The position numbers and the translations under genes were made by a program. Below are positions 17,094 through 26,198 of a stretch of DNA of 32,007 bases, one piece after another. The notes below the pieces were generated by a model. It saw only the letters and a list, made by a program, of their open reading frames with translations. It did not search any database and had not been told where the DNA came from. How positions within the stretch are numbered: position 1 is the stretch's first letter; each line of letters starts with the position of its first letter. Source of the DNA: Chryseobacterium culicis (GTDB lineage: Bacteria; Bacteroidota; Bacteroidia; Flavobacteriales; Weeksellaceae); NCBI RefSeq assembly GCF_900108365.1, contig NZ_FNWQ01000011.1, positions 1-32,007 of the forward strand, written 5' to 3'.

Positions 17094-19436
17094 ATGAAAA
17101 AAAGAATCAGTCTAATTTTTATGTTTCTATCAATATATCTTGCTGCTCAAGATTCTTTAAAAATTACAAAAGAATCGAAATTTGGCTTAGTTCTTAGTGG
17201 CGGAGGGGCTAAGGGGTTTGCCCATATTGGAATTTTAAAAATGATTGATTCCTTAGGTATTAAAATTGATTATATCACTGGGACAAGTATGGGTGGCATT
17301 CTAGGTGGATTATATGCTATGGGATATTCTGGAGAAGATTTGAAAAATGTTGTGTATAATACAAATTGGAAAAGAGTTCTCAGTAATACAATTCCTTATA
17401 ATAAGATAAATATTAGTGAAAAAGATGAGTATGGTAAATATGTTGTTGAATTACCTGTTTCTAGAGGGATTCCTTCATTACCCAGTTCACTTATCGAAGG
17501 TCAATATATGTCAGAAGTGCTTAGTACACTTGCTTTTAGAGCAAACCATATTAATGACTTTAGCAAACTAAGTATTCCTGTTGAGCTGACATCTTCAGAT
17601 ATTATCAATGGAGGGCTTGTAATGCAGAAAAAGGGGTCTCTTGCTTTAGCGATAAGAGCTACGTTAGCTATTCCTGCCGTGTTTGCTCCAGTTTATATAG
17701 GAGATGAACTTTTTGTAGATGGTGGCTTGGACCGTAATTTTCCTGTAAAGGAATTAAAAGATATGGGAGCAGATTACATAATTGGTGGATATGCCGGATT
17801 TAGACTTTTTACAAAAAAAGAAGTTGAAAACCCTATAAAAATGATTTATCAAACTCACGCTTTTCGTTCAGTTCAAGACTATTCATACCAGAAGAAAATG
17901 ACAGATCTATTAATTGATTTTGTTAAACCTCTTAATAACTATACAACGAAAGATTTTAAGCATTACAAAAAAATTATTAAAATAGGGGAAAGGGAAGCAG
18001 AGAACAATCTTCAAAAATTTCTTGAACTTGCAAAAAAACAGAAGGATCTTGGAATATCAAGCAATCACCGAATGATCGACGAAATTAAAAAACCTACTGT
18101 AGGATTTACATATAAGGAAGAGAATGGTACAGCTTTAGAATCTAGTGAAATTGTAGCTATAAGGAACTTAATGAACCTGAAGGAAGGAGAATATTATGAT
18201 GTGAAAAAAGTAAATGAATCTATTGATAAAATTTTTGGCATGAGACGTTATGAAAAGGTATATTATACATACACCGACACAAATGAAGGTCTTATTATGA
18301 ATATTTTTGTTAAAAAAATTAGGCAAAGTGTTTTAAAAATGGCGTTACATTACGACAATGAACAATCAGTTGGAATTGTTGTTAATTTTACGTATAGAAA
18401 TATACCAAAGAAATTTAGGTCAGTAGCAACGATTGATATTTCTGAACGTTTTAAAGGTCGTTTTCAATTTCAAAAATTCTTAGATGATGAATTTCGTTTT
18501 TGGATAAATACTGAAGCTATGATTTCAAACACTAAAAGTAATGATTTTATATTACGTGTTATAAATGAACTCGATGATGATAGTGCAACGGTAGAGACTT
18601 ATGGTTATAACAATATATTTACTAATATTAACGCCTCGGTTAATTATAACTTGAATAATAATATATGTTCGTCTTTGGGAATTGAATATAGCAGAGATAA
18701 AGTTAACCGATCCTTTGATAGAGTATATCAAGGTCTATTGCGAAGTAATGACAAAAGTGTTTTTAATAATAATAATATTAATTTATTTTTTAAATTAAAC
18801 CAAAACAGTTTAAATGAGAGGTATTATCCATCGTCAGGAAATCAGTTGCAAATAATATCAAAATATTATCTGGGAGGCCATTATAACTTATATAATTTAG
18901 AAGATACCAATACATCACTTTTTAATTATCTTAATCCAAGAAATGATAATTACTTTATTCCGGAAAATTTATTAAGCCTCGCTATTAGTGAAAACTTTTT
19001 CTTACCTATAAATAAAAGGCTTTCTTTAGGATCGAGTATATTTCTTGGGACCTATTTTTCCTCCAATAATGACCCAGAAAAGTCTCCTTATCTTTTCTTC
19101 AATCAAAAATATAATATTGGAGGAACCGAATATCACTTTGGTTTAAGTAATTCTACATTTAATGGTTTCAGGCAAAATGAATTACCCGTTAATTCATTTT
19201 TTAAGTTGGGAGTTGACGTTCAATATAATTGGTATGAAAATTTTTATGTCACTCCATCTTTTCATTTTGGTAGTGTAAGCAGTGAATTATTTCCATTCAA
19301 TGAAAATGAAATATTATATGGTTATGGTGCAGGTATTGGATGGAAATCTATTATTGGACCAATTAACCTTACTATATCAAAAAATAATTTTTTTGATTTT
19401 TGGCGAGCATACCTTAGTATTGGCTTTAAATTCTAA
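17094..19436 (+). CDS. Patatin-like phospholipase fused to POTRA and outer-membrane barrel (PlpD-like)
   Basis: The order is signal peptide (1-18), patatin domain (about 29-320), one POTRA-like domain (about 333-410), and an outer-membrane barrel (about 411-780) ending YLSIGFKF. The patatin catalytic pieces are intact: the oxyanion loop Gly36-Gly-Gly-Ala-Lys-Gly41, nucleophile Ser65 in Gly63-Thr-Ser-Met-Gly67, and Asp209-Gly-Gly211 completing the Ser/Asp dyad. The layout is that of type Vd autotransporters (PlpD of Pseudomonas, FplA of Fusobacterium), which carry a lipase to the outside through their own Omp85-family barrel. Expected activity is phospholipase A or lipid acyl hydrolase. Bacteroidota have many such fusions, and whether the lipase faces outward or the periplasm is not settled by sequence. 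The ATG at 17094 is followed by MKKRISLIFMFLSIYLAAQ, a clear signal peptide. The gene is divergent from the lipid A operon. Confidence 0.92.
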   Translation: MKKRISLIFMFLSIYLAAQDSLKITKESKFGLVLSGGGAKGFAHIGILKMIDSLGIKIDYITGTSMGGILGGLYAMGYSGEDLKNVVYNTNWKRVLSNTIPYNKINISEKDEYGKYVVELPVSRGIPSLPSSLIEGQYMSEVLSTLAFRANHINDFSKLSIPVELTSSDIINGGLVMQKKGSLALAIRATLAIPAVFAPVYIGDELFVDGGLDRNFPVKELKDMGADYIIGGYAGFRLFTKKEVENPIKMIYQTHAFRSVQDYSYQKKMTDLLIDFVKPLNNYTTKDFKHYKKIIKIGEREAENNLQKFLELAKKQKDLGISSNHRMIDEIKKPTVGFTYKEENGTALESSEIVAIRNLMNLKEGEYYDVKKVNESIDKIFGMRRYEKVYYTYTDTNEGLIMNIFVKKIRQSVLKMALHYDNEQSVGIVVNFTYRNIPKKFRSVATIDISERFKGRFQFQKFLDDEFRFWINTEAMISNTKSNDFILRVINELDDDSATVETYGYNNIFTNINASVNYNLNNNICSSLGIEYSRDKVNRSFDRVYQGLLRSNDKSVFNNNNINLFFKLNQNSLNERYYPSSGNQLQIISKYYLGGHYNLYNLEDTNTSLFNYLNPRNDNYFIPENLLSLAISENFFLPINKRLSLGSSIFLGTYFSSNNDPEKSPYLFFNQKYNIGGTEYHFGLSNSTFNGFRQNELPVNSFFKLGVDVQYNWYENFYVTPSFHFGSVSSELFPFNENEILYGYGAGIGWKSIIGPINLTISKNNFFDFWRAYLSIGFKF

Positions 19437-20238
19437 AATATTGAAAAACCATTGGAATTATTCTTCTTTAGATTTTTTGCAAGATGAAATATGCATTTAG
19501 TAGACATGCTTTAGCTTTTTAAATGAAGGATTAAAATTGAAGGGAGTTAATAATTGAAGAGTACTATTTTGTAATGGTCTATAAAATAATAAATCTTTTA
19601 ATAGAGAAAAGCTTAGTAAGGATCATTCTTTATTAGTTTGAACGTACTATCAATACTTGCGTTGATTTTAATATTTTATTTTACTTTTTCTCGTTTAGAC
19701 CAATAAGTAATTTACATTGCCATACTTAGACTTTAAGAAACTTAATTATCAAATCTGATATATAATAAGTGCACTATTAGAATGTAAATGTATATTGAGT
19801 CTATTTATATTCTGTTTTTCCATTTTAACTACAGTCATTAATCATAAAAGCTTCCACAGAGGGAAGCTAGAAAAAACACAAAGATGAGGATTATCCCACT
19901 TTAAGGGATGTACAAAAAATGAAAAATATTCTACTAAATAAAATAATACTATAATTAATGAATAAGTTTAAATCAAATCGGTTAAATTAGAATCTTTAAT
20001 CTAGATTTTTTAAATGAAAAGCGAATTTTACTTAAATATCGATTAATTCTCTCAATAATTACTTTGATAATCTTATTAGTAAAAATAACATGAAAGATTA
20101 AGAAAAAGCAAAGCATGTGACTCCAAAAATATAATAAAAGACGCTTTTTTAGAAAATATTTTTGTTATAAAAGATCATGTCGAGTATTCCTTTCAGTTAA
20201 TATTAGCATAATTATAATTTTGCATAGGATGAATACTT
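19437..20238. other. 800-bp gene-poor gap
   Basis: The stretch lies between convergent genes, the patatin (plus) and the CPBP protease (minus). I find no credible coding region. The only structure is the hairpin at 19849-19868. The base composition is very AT-rich, like other spacers here. An unrecognised small RNA or a fully decayed gene cannot be excluded. Confidence 0.45.
19849..19868 (-). terminator. Stem-loop, possible terminator
   Basis: AGCTTCC (19849-19855) pairs with GGAAGCT (19862-19868) across a six-base loop. On the minus strand the stem is followed by TTTATGATT, a short U-tract, so it would stop transcription coming from the CPBP gene, though 370 bp downstream of it. On the plus strand no U-tract follows. 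Confidence 0.4.
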
Positions 20239-21096
20239 CTATAGACAATTCTTGTCGTAATCTTCTATTATTTTTAAAAACTGTTTTTTACTCATGCCGT
20301 TTTGTGATTGAAAGAGTATATTGACACTGCGATCTTCTTTATTTCTTTTGAACGCTGTTAGAGAATCCAAAACATGGTTGATTGATAACTGCTGAGCTTC
20401 TATCCTATAAATTTTGTTGTCAGAAGAATCAACTGATAGATTTTGTTTTGAGATTTCAGTATATGAATTAGCTGTTATCTCAATCGAATAATCATTGTTT
20501 GTTACTACATATGGTTTTTCAAAACTTGTAAATATAAAACCTCCTATAGTCACCGTAAGATTCCAAATCATATGATAAATCACTGAAGAAAGGAAATTGA
20601 ATTTAACTCTTATAAAAGTAATAATATATCCTCCAATTATTTGTGATAATACAACTAATGGGACAAAAATTAAAATAGTTGTAGTTTTTCCATTAAGGTT
20701 AAAGTTATCTAGGTGTACCAATCCAAAAATTAAAGGAACGCAGTAGACAATTACTCTGAATAAATAGCTCCATATTTTCTTACTTAAAAAAAATGAATAA
20801 AAACGATTATATCTTATGGGTAATCTAAATAGTAATTCTTCGAAGAGGGGTAAAACTAAAACACCGATCACCAATAAAAAAAGTAAAGTGTCCTCTTTAT
20901 ATACCAATAGTGATGAATCAAGAAGATATGTATCAGCGAAATAGTCTCCAAGTGGTATAAAAAATACTAATAATATAAGGTCAATAATTAAGCCGTATAT
21001 AATATAACGTATATTTTTTGACAAAGAGTAATGTTCTATTCTAGTATCTGATGGATTTTTATAAAATTGTAAGAAGTCAATTATAAAATTTTTCAT
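20239..21096 (-). CDS. CPBP family intramembrane metalloprotease (285 aa)
   Basis: This is an inner-membrane protease-like protein of the CAAX-protease/bacteriocin-processing (Abi, CPBP) family. The motifs are Glu86-Glu87-x3-Arg91 in FEELLFR, His128 in FGLVHLDNF, and His175-x3-Asn179 in YHMIWN. Together these are the metal-binding and catalytic residues of the family. Membrane helices cover about residues 27-205. The tail (about 206-285) is soluble and Lys/Asn-rich, and unrelated to the protease core. I chose the ATG at 21096. The longer open frame begins with TTG at 21225 and would add 43 residues, whereas the ATG gives a normal cytoplasmic N terminus. The substrate is unknown. Family members cleave prenylated peptides, process bacteriocins or act in immunity and stress responses. 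It stands alone between convergent and divergent neighbours. Confidence 0.85.
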   Translation of the reverse strand: MKNFIIDFLQFYKNPSDTRIEHYSLSKNIRYIIYGLIIDLILLVFFIPLGDYFADTYLLDSSLLVYKEDTLLFLLVIGVLVLPLFEELLFRLPIRYNRFYSFFLSKKIWSYLFRVIVYCVPLIFGLVHLDNFNLNGKTTTILIFVPLVVLSQIIGGYIITFIRVKFNFLSSVIYHMIWNLTVTIGGFIFTSFEKPYVVTNNDYSIEITANSYTEISKQNLSVDSSDNKIYRIEAQQLSINHVLDSLTAFKRNKEDRSVNILFQSQNGMSKKQFLKIIEDYDKNCL

Positions 21097-21635
21097 AATT
21101 AATTTACTATTAAATAAGGCAAAAATTAGATCTATTTTTAATATAATATATATAATAAGTACTAAAGAGTTTAGCGCTGTTTTCCCGGAACTCAGTTTCA
21201 ACTTAGATTTAAGCTTTCTTAGCAAAAATATTTATTTAGACAAAAACTGAGGTTGATTATATGTCTTTAATTTTATACTAAACAGATTTAAAGTTTGTTA
21301 GACAAATCTTGATCTTTACTTTGCAAATAATCTTTAACTCGGAGAAATAATTTACTAAATATACTGTGTCTGATTAAACTCTTTTAGATTCTTCGAGGAA
21401 ACTACATAGACTAATGTAGAGCTTAAATTTTAATTCGTAATATCTAAAATTTTGTTTGATAATTTAAGAAAAAATTACTTCGAATAATAATTTAATAATT
21501 TATTATGTACTGATTAAGTACTTGTGTCATAATTGTTAGTGTAAGGTAGAGAATTTACAATTAGTTTTGAAAAATAAAATATCACTTTTTCTTCTAGCAT
21601 CATATCCTTCCTATTTTAATAGATAATTATATAAA
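21097..21635. promoter_or_regulatory. Divergent promoter region (CPBP protease / metalloprotease)
   Basis: No gene is visible in these 539 bp. The plus-strand side carries the operator-like site at 21507-21523. It is followed 10 bp later by a weak promoter, ATTG (21532-21535), 20 bp, then TACAATTA (21556-21563). The remainder shows nothing recognisable. Confidence 0.4.
21507..21523. promoter_or_regulatory. Operator-like inverted repeat, site 4
   Basis: GTACT-gatta-AGTAC followed by TT. It is a perfect inverted repeat with the same five-base spacer as site 1. It lies 113 bp before the ATG of the 1011-residue metalloprotease. Confidence 0.5.
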
Positions 21636-24600
21636 ATGAAAAAAACAGTACTATCATTATTTTTAGTTTCTGGCTTCTTATTTTCAAAAGCACAGAGATG
21701 GGAACCTACCTCACAAAAAATATCTGAGATTAGAAAAGAGGTGAATGTTAAATATTCTTACAGATTCGATCTCGATTCTCTAAGAGAAACTTTAAAAAAT
21801 GCTGTGGAAACAGGAAAAGGATCGCGAGCTGTTATTGTATCCTTTCCTACTGCAGAAGGGAAAATTGAAAAGTTTGCGGTCTATAGTGATCCGGTTGTTG
21901 TAAAATCGCTAGCTGATAAATACCACTTGGGATCATACGTAGGGGTAGGAATAGATGATCCAGGCAAATATATAAGATTCAGTACTGCACCTACAGAGAT
22001 GCAATCAATGATTATAAAAGATGGGAAATTCCAGTTTATAGAGCCTATCACTAATGATAAGAAGGTTTATGGAGTTTTTTATAAAACAGAAAGAACTGCA
22101 GGTGAGCATGGTTTTGAATGTACAACGGAAGAAAAGAACTTTAGAGACATAAAATCATTAGAATTCAATGGAAGGAAGAACCTTTCAAATATAGGAATAA
22201 CAAGCAGACCTGCAAGTACAAAATTCAGGACTTATCGCCTTGCACTTGCTACTACAGGAGAATATACGAAAAAATTTGATCCATCAGGAGGTACTACGAA
22301 TACTGTTATTCAAATGAATGCCACAATGACACGCGTAAATGGTATATTTCAAAAAGATTTTGCAATTAAACTTATTATTCAGGATCTTCCTAACATTATC
22401 GCTACTGATCCGTCAACGGATTTCTACACTCCTCCAGCTCAGCAGACAGATCCTAGTTTGAATACTCAAATTCAGCAATTTCTTACTCAGCAGGTAGGAA
22501 ATACAAACTACGATATAGGCCACGTTTTTAATGCAGCAGGAGGAAATGGTAGTGCTGGAATGATAGGTTCTATTTGTGTCGATCCAAGTACTAATAAACC
22601 ATTAGCAAAAGGTTCCGCTTTTACTCAAATGACAAATCCTACAGGGGATTCTTTTGATATAGACTATGTTGCTCATGAAATGGGGCATCAATTAGGAGCG
22701 AATCATACTTTTTCACATCAGTCAGAAGGATCGGGTGTAAATGTAGAGCCTGGAGGTGGTTCAACTATAATGGGATATGCGGGCATCACAGGTGATAATA
22801 TACAAATGTCAACGGATGCTTATTTTCATTATTCTTCGGTCAATCAAGTTCTTAATGATCTTGACAGTAAGCCTGGCTGTGGTTTATCTCAAAATATAAC
22901 AAGTAATGCGGCTCCGCTCATCACACCACTTACTTCCTACACGATTCCAAAAGGAACAGCTTATTATTTGGAGGCAATAGCAACAGATACAGATGCTGTG
23001 AACTATACTTGGGAACAAATAGATAGTGTGGATAAATTTCATACAATATCGGGAGATAGCGGCTGGGGATACAATTCTCAAGGTGCATTAGCGAGATCAA
23101 ATTCAGGTACGGTTAACGGAAGAAGATATTTCCCAAATCTTCAAACGGTAATGTCTGGAAACTTAACTGATAAAACGAAATGGGAAACTGTCTCTTATAC
23201 TCCGCGAGTCCTTAACTATGCTGTAACTGTTAGAGACGACAATACCACTCCAATGCTAGTATCTGCCGAAACTACAGTAACAGTAGCTGATAGTGGACCC
23301 TTCAAATTTAAAGGACTTAGTGACAGCAGCACTTTTTACAATAATGCTGTTAATACTATTTCATGGGATGTAGCGGACACTAATAATGCACCATATAATG
23401 TAAGTAATGTGAAAATAGAATATACAACAGATCTTATAAACGGCTCTTCCTGGACGGAGTTGGTTGCTTCAACACCTAATACGGGAAGCTACCAAGCTCA
23501 GATGCCTTCAGGAGTTTCAGGACCTGTGAAGTTTAGAATTTCAGCATTAGGAAACATATTCTATGCTATTTCTCCTAAAATAACTATCGGTGCAGCGCCG
23601 ACTTCTACGGCTAATCCACCGACAGGATTATCTGCAAACTTTAATGATATATTGAAGACATCCGCTATAATAAGTTGGAATAACATTCCTGGAGCTACCT
23701 ATTCATTAAGATATAGAAAAGTAGGTGAGGCTAATTGGATAAATACCACAAGTCCTGTTAACTATTTGTCATTAAATTCACTTGAGGATGAAGCAAATTA
23801 TGAAGTACAAGTTGCTTCTGTTGTCAACACTGTTATTGGATTGTACTCGGATATTTATAATTTCAAAACGAAGGGATTACAAACAGGATCTGATTACTGT
23901 TTGATGAGTACAGGTGGAAATAGTTTTGCAGACGATACCCCAAATAGTGGTCTAGCCAAATTAAATATATCCAATTTAGCTTATTCAGATGCTACATACA
24001 AAAGTATTTTTAGAACTTACTTAGATTATACTGAAGATGCTAGTAAATTGATTAATCTTACTAAGGGTACACAATATACATTATCATATACTAATGTTGG
24101 GAATAAAATCCAAGATGCCAGCTATCCGGATAAAATAGAAGTGTGGATAGATTATAATAGGAATGGTGTTTTTGAGGATTCTGAGAAGATTGGATCTAAT
24201 AGTGGTACTCCCAATAGTAATGGTTTGCATACTGGTAACATAATTTTTACAGTTCCTGCCAATGCATATTCCGGAGATAAGCACTTAAGAATGAGAGTTG
24301 CAAGTACATCTTTTGTTGTTAGTGATGGACCATGTGGTTATCCAAAGTATACAGAAGGGACAGATGATTATTCATATGGATCTTTTAAAGATTTTCCAGT
24401 GAAAATTTTAGAAAACAACCTTTCCGTTAATGAGGTTAAAGAATCGACCTCAGAAGTATTTATTTATCCTAACCCGGCTGATACTTTCATAGAAGTAAAA
24501 AATCTTAGCAGCAAAGCGGATTATAAAATTTACAGTGCAGAAGGAAGGCTAGTCCAGAACGGAAAATTTGATGGACAGCGAATCAATATTGCTTCATTGA

Positions 24601-24671
24601 CCAAGGGAATCTATATTATTACCTTCGTTGACGACAAAAATACTTATAATAGAAAACTTATCAAAAAATAG
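21636..24671 (+). CDS. T9SS-exported reprolysin-like metalloprotease (1011 aa)
   Basis: This is a secreted zinc endopeptidase of the metzincin clan. The order is signal peptide (1-19), propeptide-like region (about 20-190), catalytic domain (about 195-415), a beta-rich linker, an FN3 domain (about 660-745, with LRYRKVG and YEVQVAS), a GEVED domain (about 754-927), and a type A T9SS sorting domain (about 935-1011). The zinc site is His347-Glu348-Met-Gly-His351-x5-His357 (HEMGHQLGANH). It is followed by the Met-turn STIMGYAG near Met379, which defines metzincins. In GEVED the DYNRNGVFEDSE stretch looks like a calcium loop. The C-terminal domain starts IYPNP (Tyr944) and ends GIYIITF...KLIKK, as T9SS type A tails do. 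It is paralogous to the 1673-residue protease downstream; for example SMIIKDG and GIDDP are shared. A strong hairpin terminator follows the gene. Confidence 0.93.
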   Translation: MKKTVLSLFLVSGFLFSKAQRWEPTSQKISEIRKEVNVKYSYRFDLDSLRETLKNAVETGKGSRAVIVSFPTAEGKIEKFAVYSDPVVVKSLADKYHLGSYVGVGIDDPGKYIRFSTAPTEMQSMIIKDGKFQFIEPITNDKKVYGVFYKTERTAGEHGFECTTEEKNFRDIKSLEFNGRKNLSNIGITSRPASTKFRTYRLALATTGEYTKKFDPSGGTTNTVIQMNATMTRVNGIFQKDFAIKLIIQDLPNIIATDPSTDFYTPPAQQTDPSLNTQIQQFLTQQVGNTNYDIGHVFNAAGGNGSAGMIGSICVDPSTNKPLAKGSAFTQMTNPTGDSFDIDYVAHEMGHQLGANHTFSHQSEGSGVNVEPGGGSTIMGYAGITGDNIQMSTDAYFHYSSVNQVLNDLDSKPGCGLSQNITSNAAPLITPLTSYTIPKGTAYYLEAIATDTDAVNYTWEQIDSVDKFHTISGDSGWGYNSQGALARSNSGTVNGRRYFPNLQTVMSGNLTDKTKWETVSYTPRVLNYAVTVRDDNTTPMLVSAETTVTVADSGPFKFKGLSDSSTFYNNAVNTISWDVADTNNAPYNVSNVKIEYTTDLINGSSWTELVASTPNTGSYQAQMPSGVSGPVKFRISALGNIFYAISPKITIGAAPTSTANPPTGLSANFNDILKTSAIISWNNIPGATYSLRYRKVGEANWINTTSPVNYLSLNSLEDEANYEVQVASVVNTVIGLYSDIYNFKTKGLQTGSDYCLMSTGGNSFADDTPNSGLAKLNISNLAYSDATYKSIFRTYLDYTEDASKLINLTKGTQYTLSYTNVGNKIQDASYPDKIEVWIDYNRNGVFEDSEKIGSNSGTPNSNGLHTGNIIFTVPANAYSGDKHLRMRVASTSFVVSDGPCGYPKYTEGTDDYSYGSFKDFPVKILENNLSVNEVKESTSEVFIYPNPADTFIEVKNLSSKADYKIYSAEGRLVQNGKFDGQRINIASLTKGIYIITFVDDKNTYNRKLIKK

Positions 24672-24693
24672 TTTTATTATAAGTTTAGTTACT

Positions 24694-24726
24694 TGTACCT
24701 GTAGGTTACTATACGCTGCAGGTACA
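24694..24726 (+). terminator. Rho-independent terminator after the metalloprotease gene
   Basis: TGTACCTGTAG (24694-24704) pairs with CTGCAGGTACA (24716-24726), ten Watson-Crick pairs plus one G-U, around an 11-base loop. It is followed by TTTGATTAAGTTTTT. It begins 23 bp after the stop codon. Confidence 0.75.
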
Positions 24727-24790
24727 TTTGATTAAGTTTTTATTGAATTAGATAAAAGCTTTTGGAAATTTTTCAAAAAGAATAGTAGCT

Positions 24791-25884
24791 ATGCGCAGTT
24801 ATTTTCTAAATAAAAACAAAAAGCATGTATATATGATCAATAAGTTGATTTGGTTTTCTTTATTTTTTTCAAAAGCATACGGATTCTCTGATATTAAAAA
24901 TAAAATTCCTTTTACAGAAAGGACTATTATGCCAATAGCATCAGTAAGTAAAACAGTAATTGCTCTTTCTTTAGCTAAAGCAATTGAAATGGCATATTTC
25001 GATGTTGAGACACCTATTAATGATATTTTACCATTCAAAATTGTTAATCCACACTATCCTAATGACACAATCAGAATTAAGCATTTGTTTACACACACTT
25101 CGGGAATAGTTGACAACCAATCAACATTTATAAATAGTTATGAGCTTGCAACAAAGCTTAGTATTTCTATGGGTGTGTTTCTAAAAAATTGTTTGTATAA
25201 AAATGGGAAAGACTTTAATGTGGTTAATTTTGGAAAATCCAGAGTAGGAAATAAATATAATTATTCAAATATAGCGTCGGATCTCGCTGCTTATCTTGTT
25301 GAACTGAAATCTGGAATATCATTTGCTGAATTTACCTATAAATATATTTTCAGTCGTCTTTCATTACAAAACACACACTGGTTCTTTGATGAGAATAAAT
25401 CCAAAGACTATGCTAAGCTGTATGAGATAAATACGTCGAATTTTCCATTTTATAAAAATTTAATGAACGATGATAAAACTATAAAGGATTATACCTCAAT
25501 AATATATCCCGACGGCAGTTTAAAAACTTCTTTGGATGATTTAATAAGGTATGTAAAAGAAATTATAAACTGTCATAATAGCAAATCAAAAATTCTTAAT
25601 AAAGAATCGTACAAGACAATCTTTAAAAAAAGATTTGATGAAATGAATTTTCCAGCTAATGTAGATAAAAGTCTTTCAAATCAGGCAATGTTTGGAAGTA
25701 CAATAAAAAAGGTAGGTTAATGCATACTGGAAGTGATCCTGGAGTTTTTGCTGTAGTCTCAATTGATTTCGAAACCAATAATGGTAGAATTATTTTGATT
25801 AATGCAAATATTGATACAGATAAAAATCAAAAATTAATACAAGATTTAAAAGAAATGTCTGAAAATCTGGAAATTACTAGATAG
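24791..25884 (+). pseudogene. Serine hydrolase (class C beta-lactamase fold), frameshifted
   Basis: The first frame (24791-25720) carries SxxK in ASVSKT, the YxN-type motif in YNYSNIA, and LFTHTSGI. These are the signatures of the beta-lactamase / D-aminopeptidase / esterase EstB family (PF00144). The third box (KTG/HTG) is missing from that frame, which ends KKVG at TAA (25718-25720). It appears in another frame directly after, as MHTGSDPGVFAVVSIDF, and runs to a stop at 25882-25884. A one-base loss near 25715-25720 explains this. The break leaves TAATG, so a 54-residue tail could in theory be made by re-initiation, but it could not be joined covalently. The N terminus also looks shortened: only about 17 residues separate the putative signal region from GFSDIKNKIPFTE, where relatives have another beta strand. 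The start may be 24791 or 24833. Very likely inactive. Confidence 0.8.
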
Positions 25885-26198
25885 ATATCAGTAAGCATAA
25901 ATAGTATTTTGCATGTAATTATACGTTATTAAACATAAAAACGGCTTATAAAATTAATAACTCTCTATATTAATGTTTGTTATTTATGGGCGGACAGAAT
26001 GTAAAGAAAAAGAGAAATCTCAAATTGAAATAATAAATACATTATTCATTATCATTTTTTTATGAGACTAATTCGATGCCTCCCAAATAGCTAATTCTAT
26101 ATTTTTCTTGATAAATCCCAAGACGTATAAAGAATATATCAACTTAAGATAATATTTTGTTCAATTTGTAATTAAATTAAATAATAAGAAAAGTAATT
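25885..26198. other. Intergenic, upstream of the large protease
   Basis: This AT-rich spacer of 314 bp has no coding sequence. It must hold the promoter of the 1673-residue protease, but I see no convincing TTTG / TAnnTTTG pair and no copy of the GTACY-N5-AGTAC site, unlike the promoter of the paralogue. Confidence 0.45.

Noticed and set aside
19640..19660. Possible further copy of the operator-like site (GTACTATCAATACTT)
   Set aside because: The half-sites do not form the GTACY-N5-AGTAC inverted repeat and there is no gene start nearby in the right position.
20239..21225. Longer reading of the CPBP protease (328 residues from 21225)
   Set aside because: The codon at 21225 is TTG. The ATG at 21096 gives a normal N terminus and leaves the whole protease core intact.
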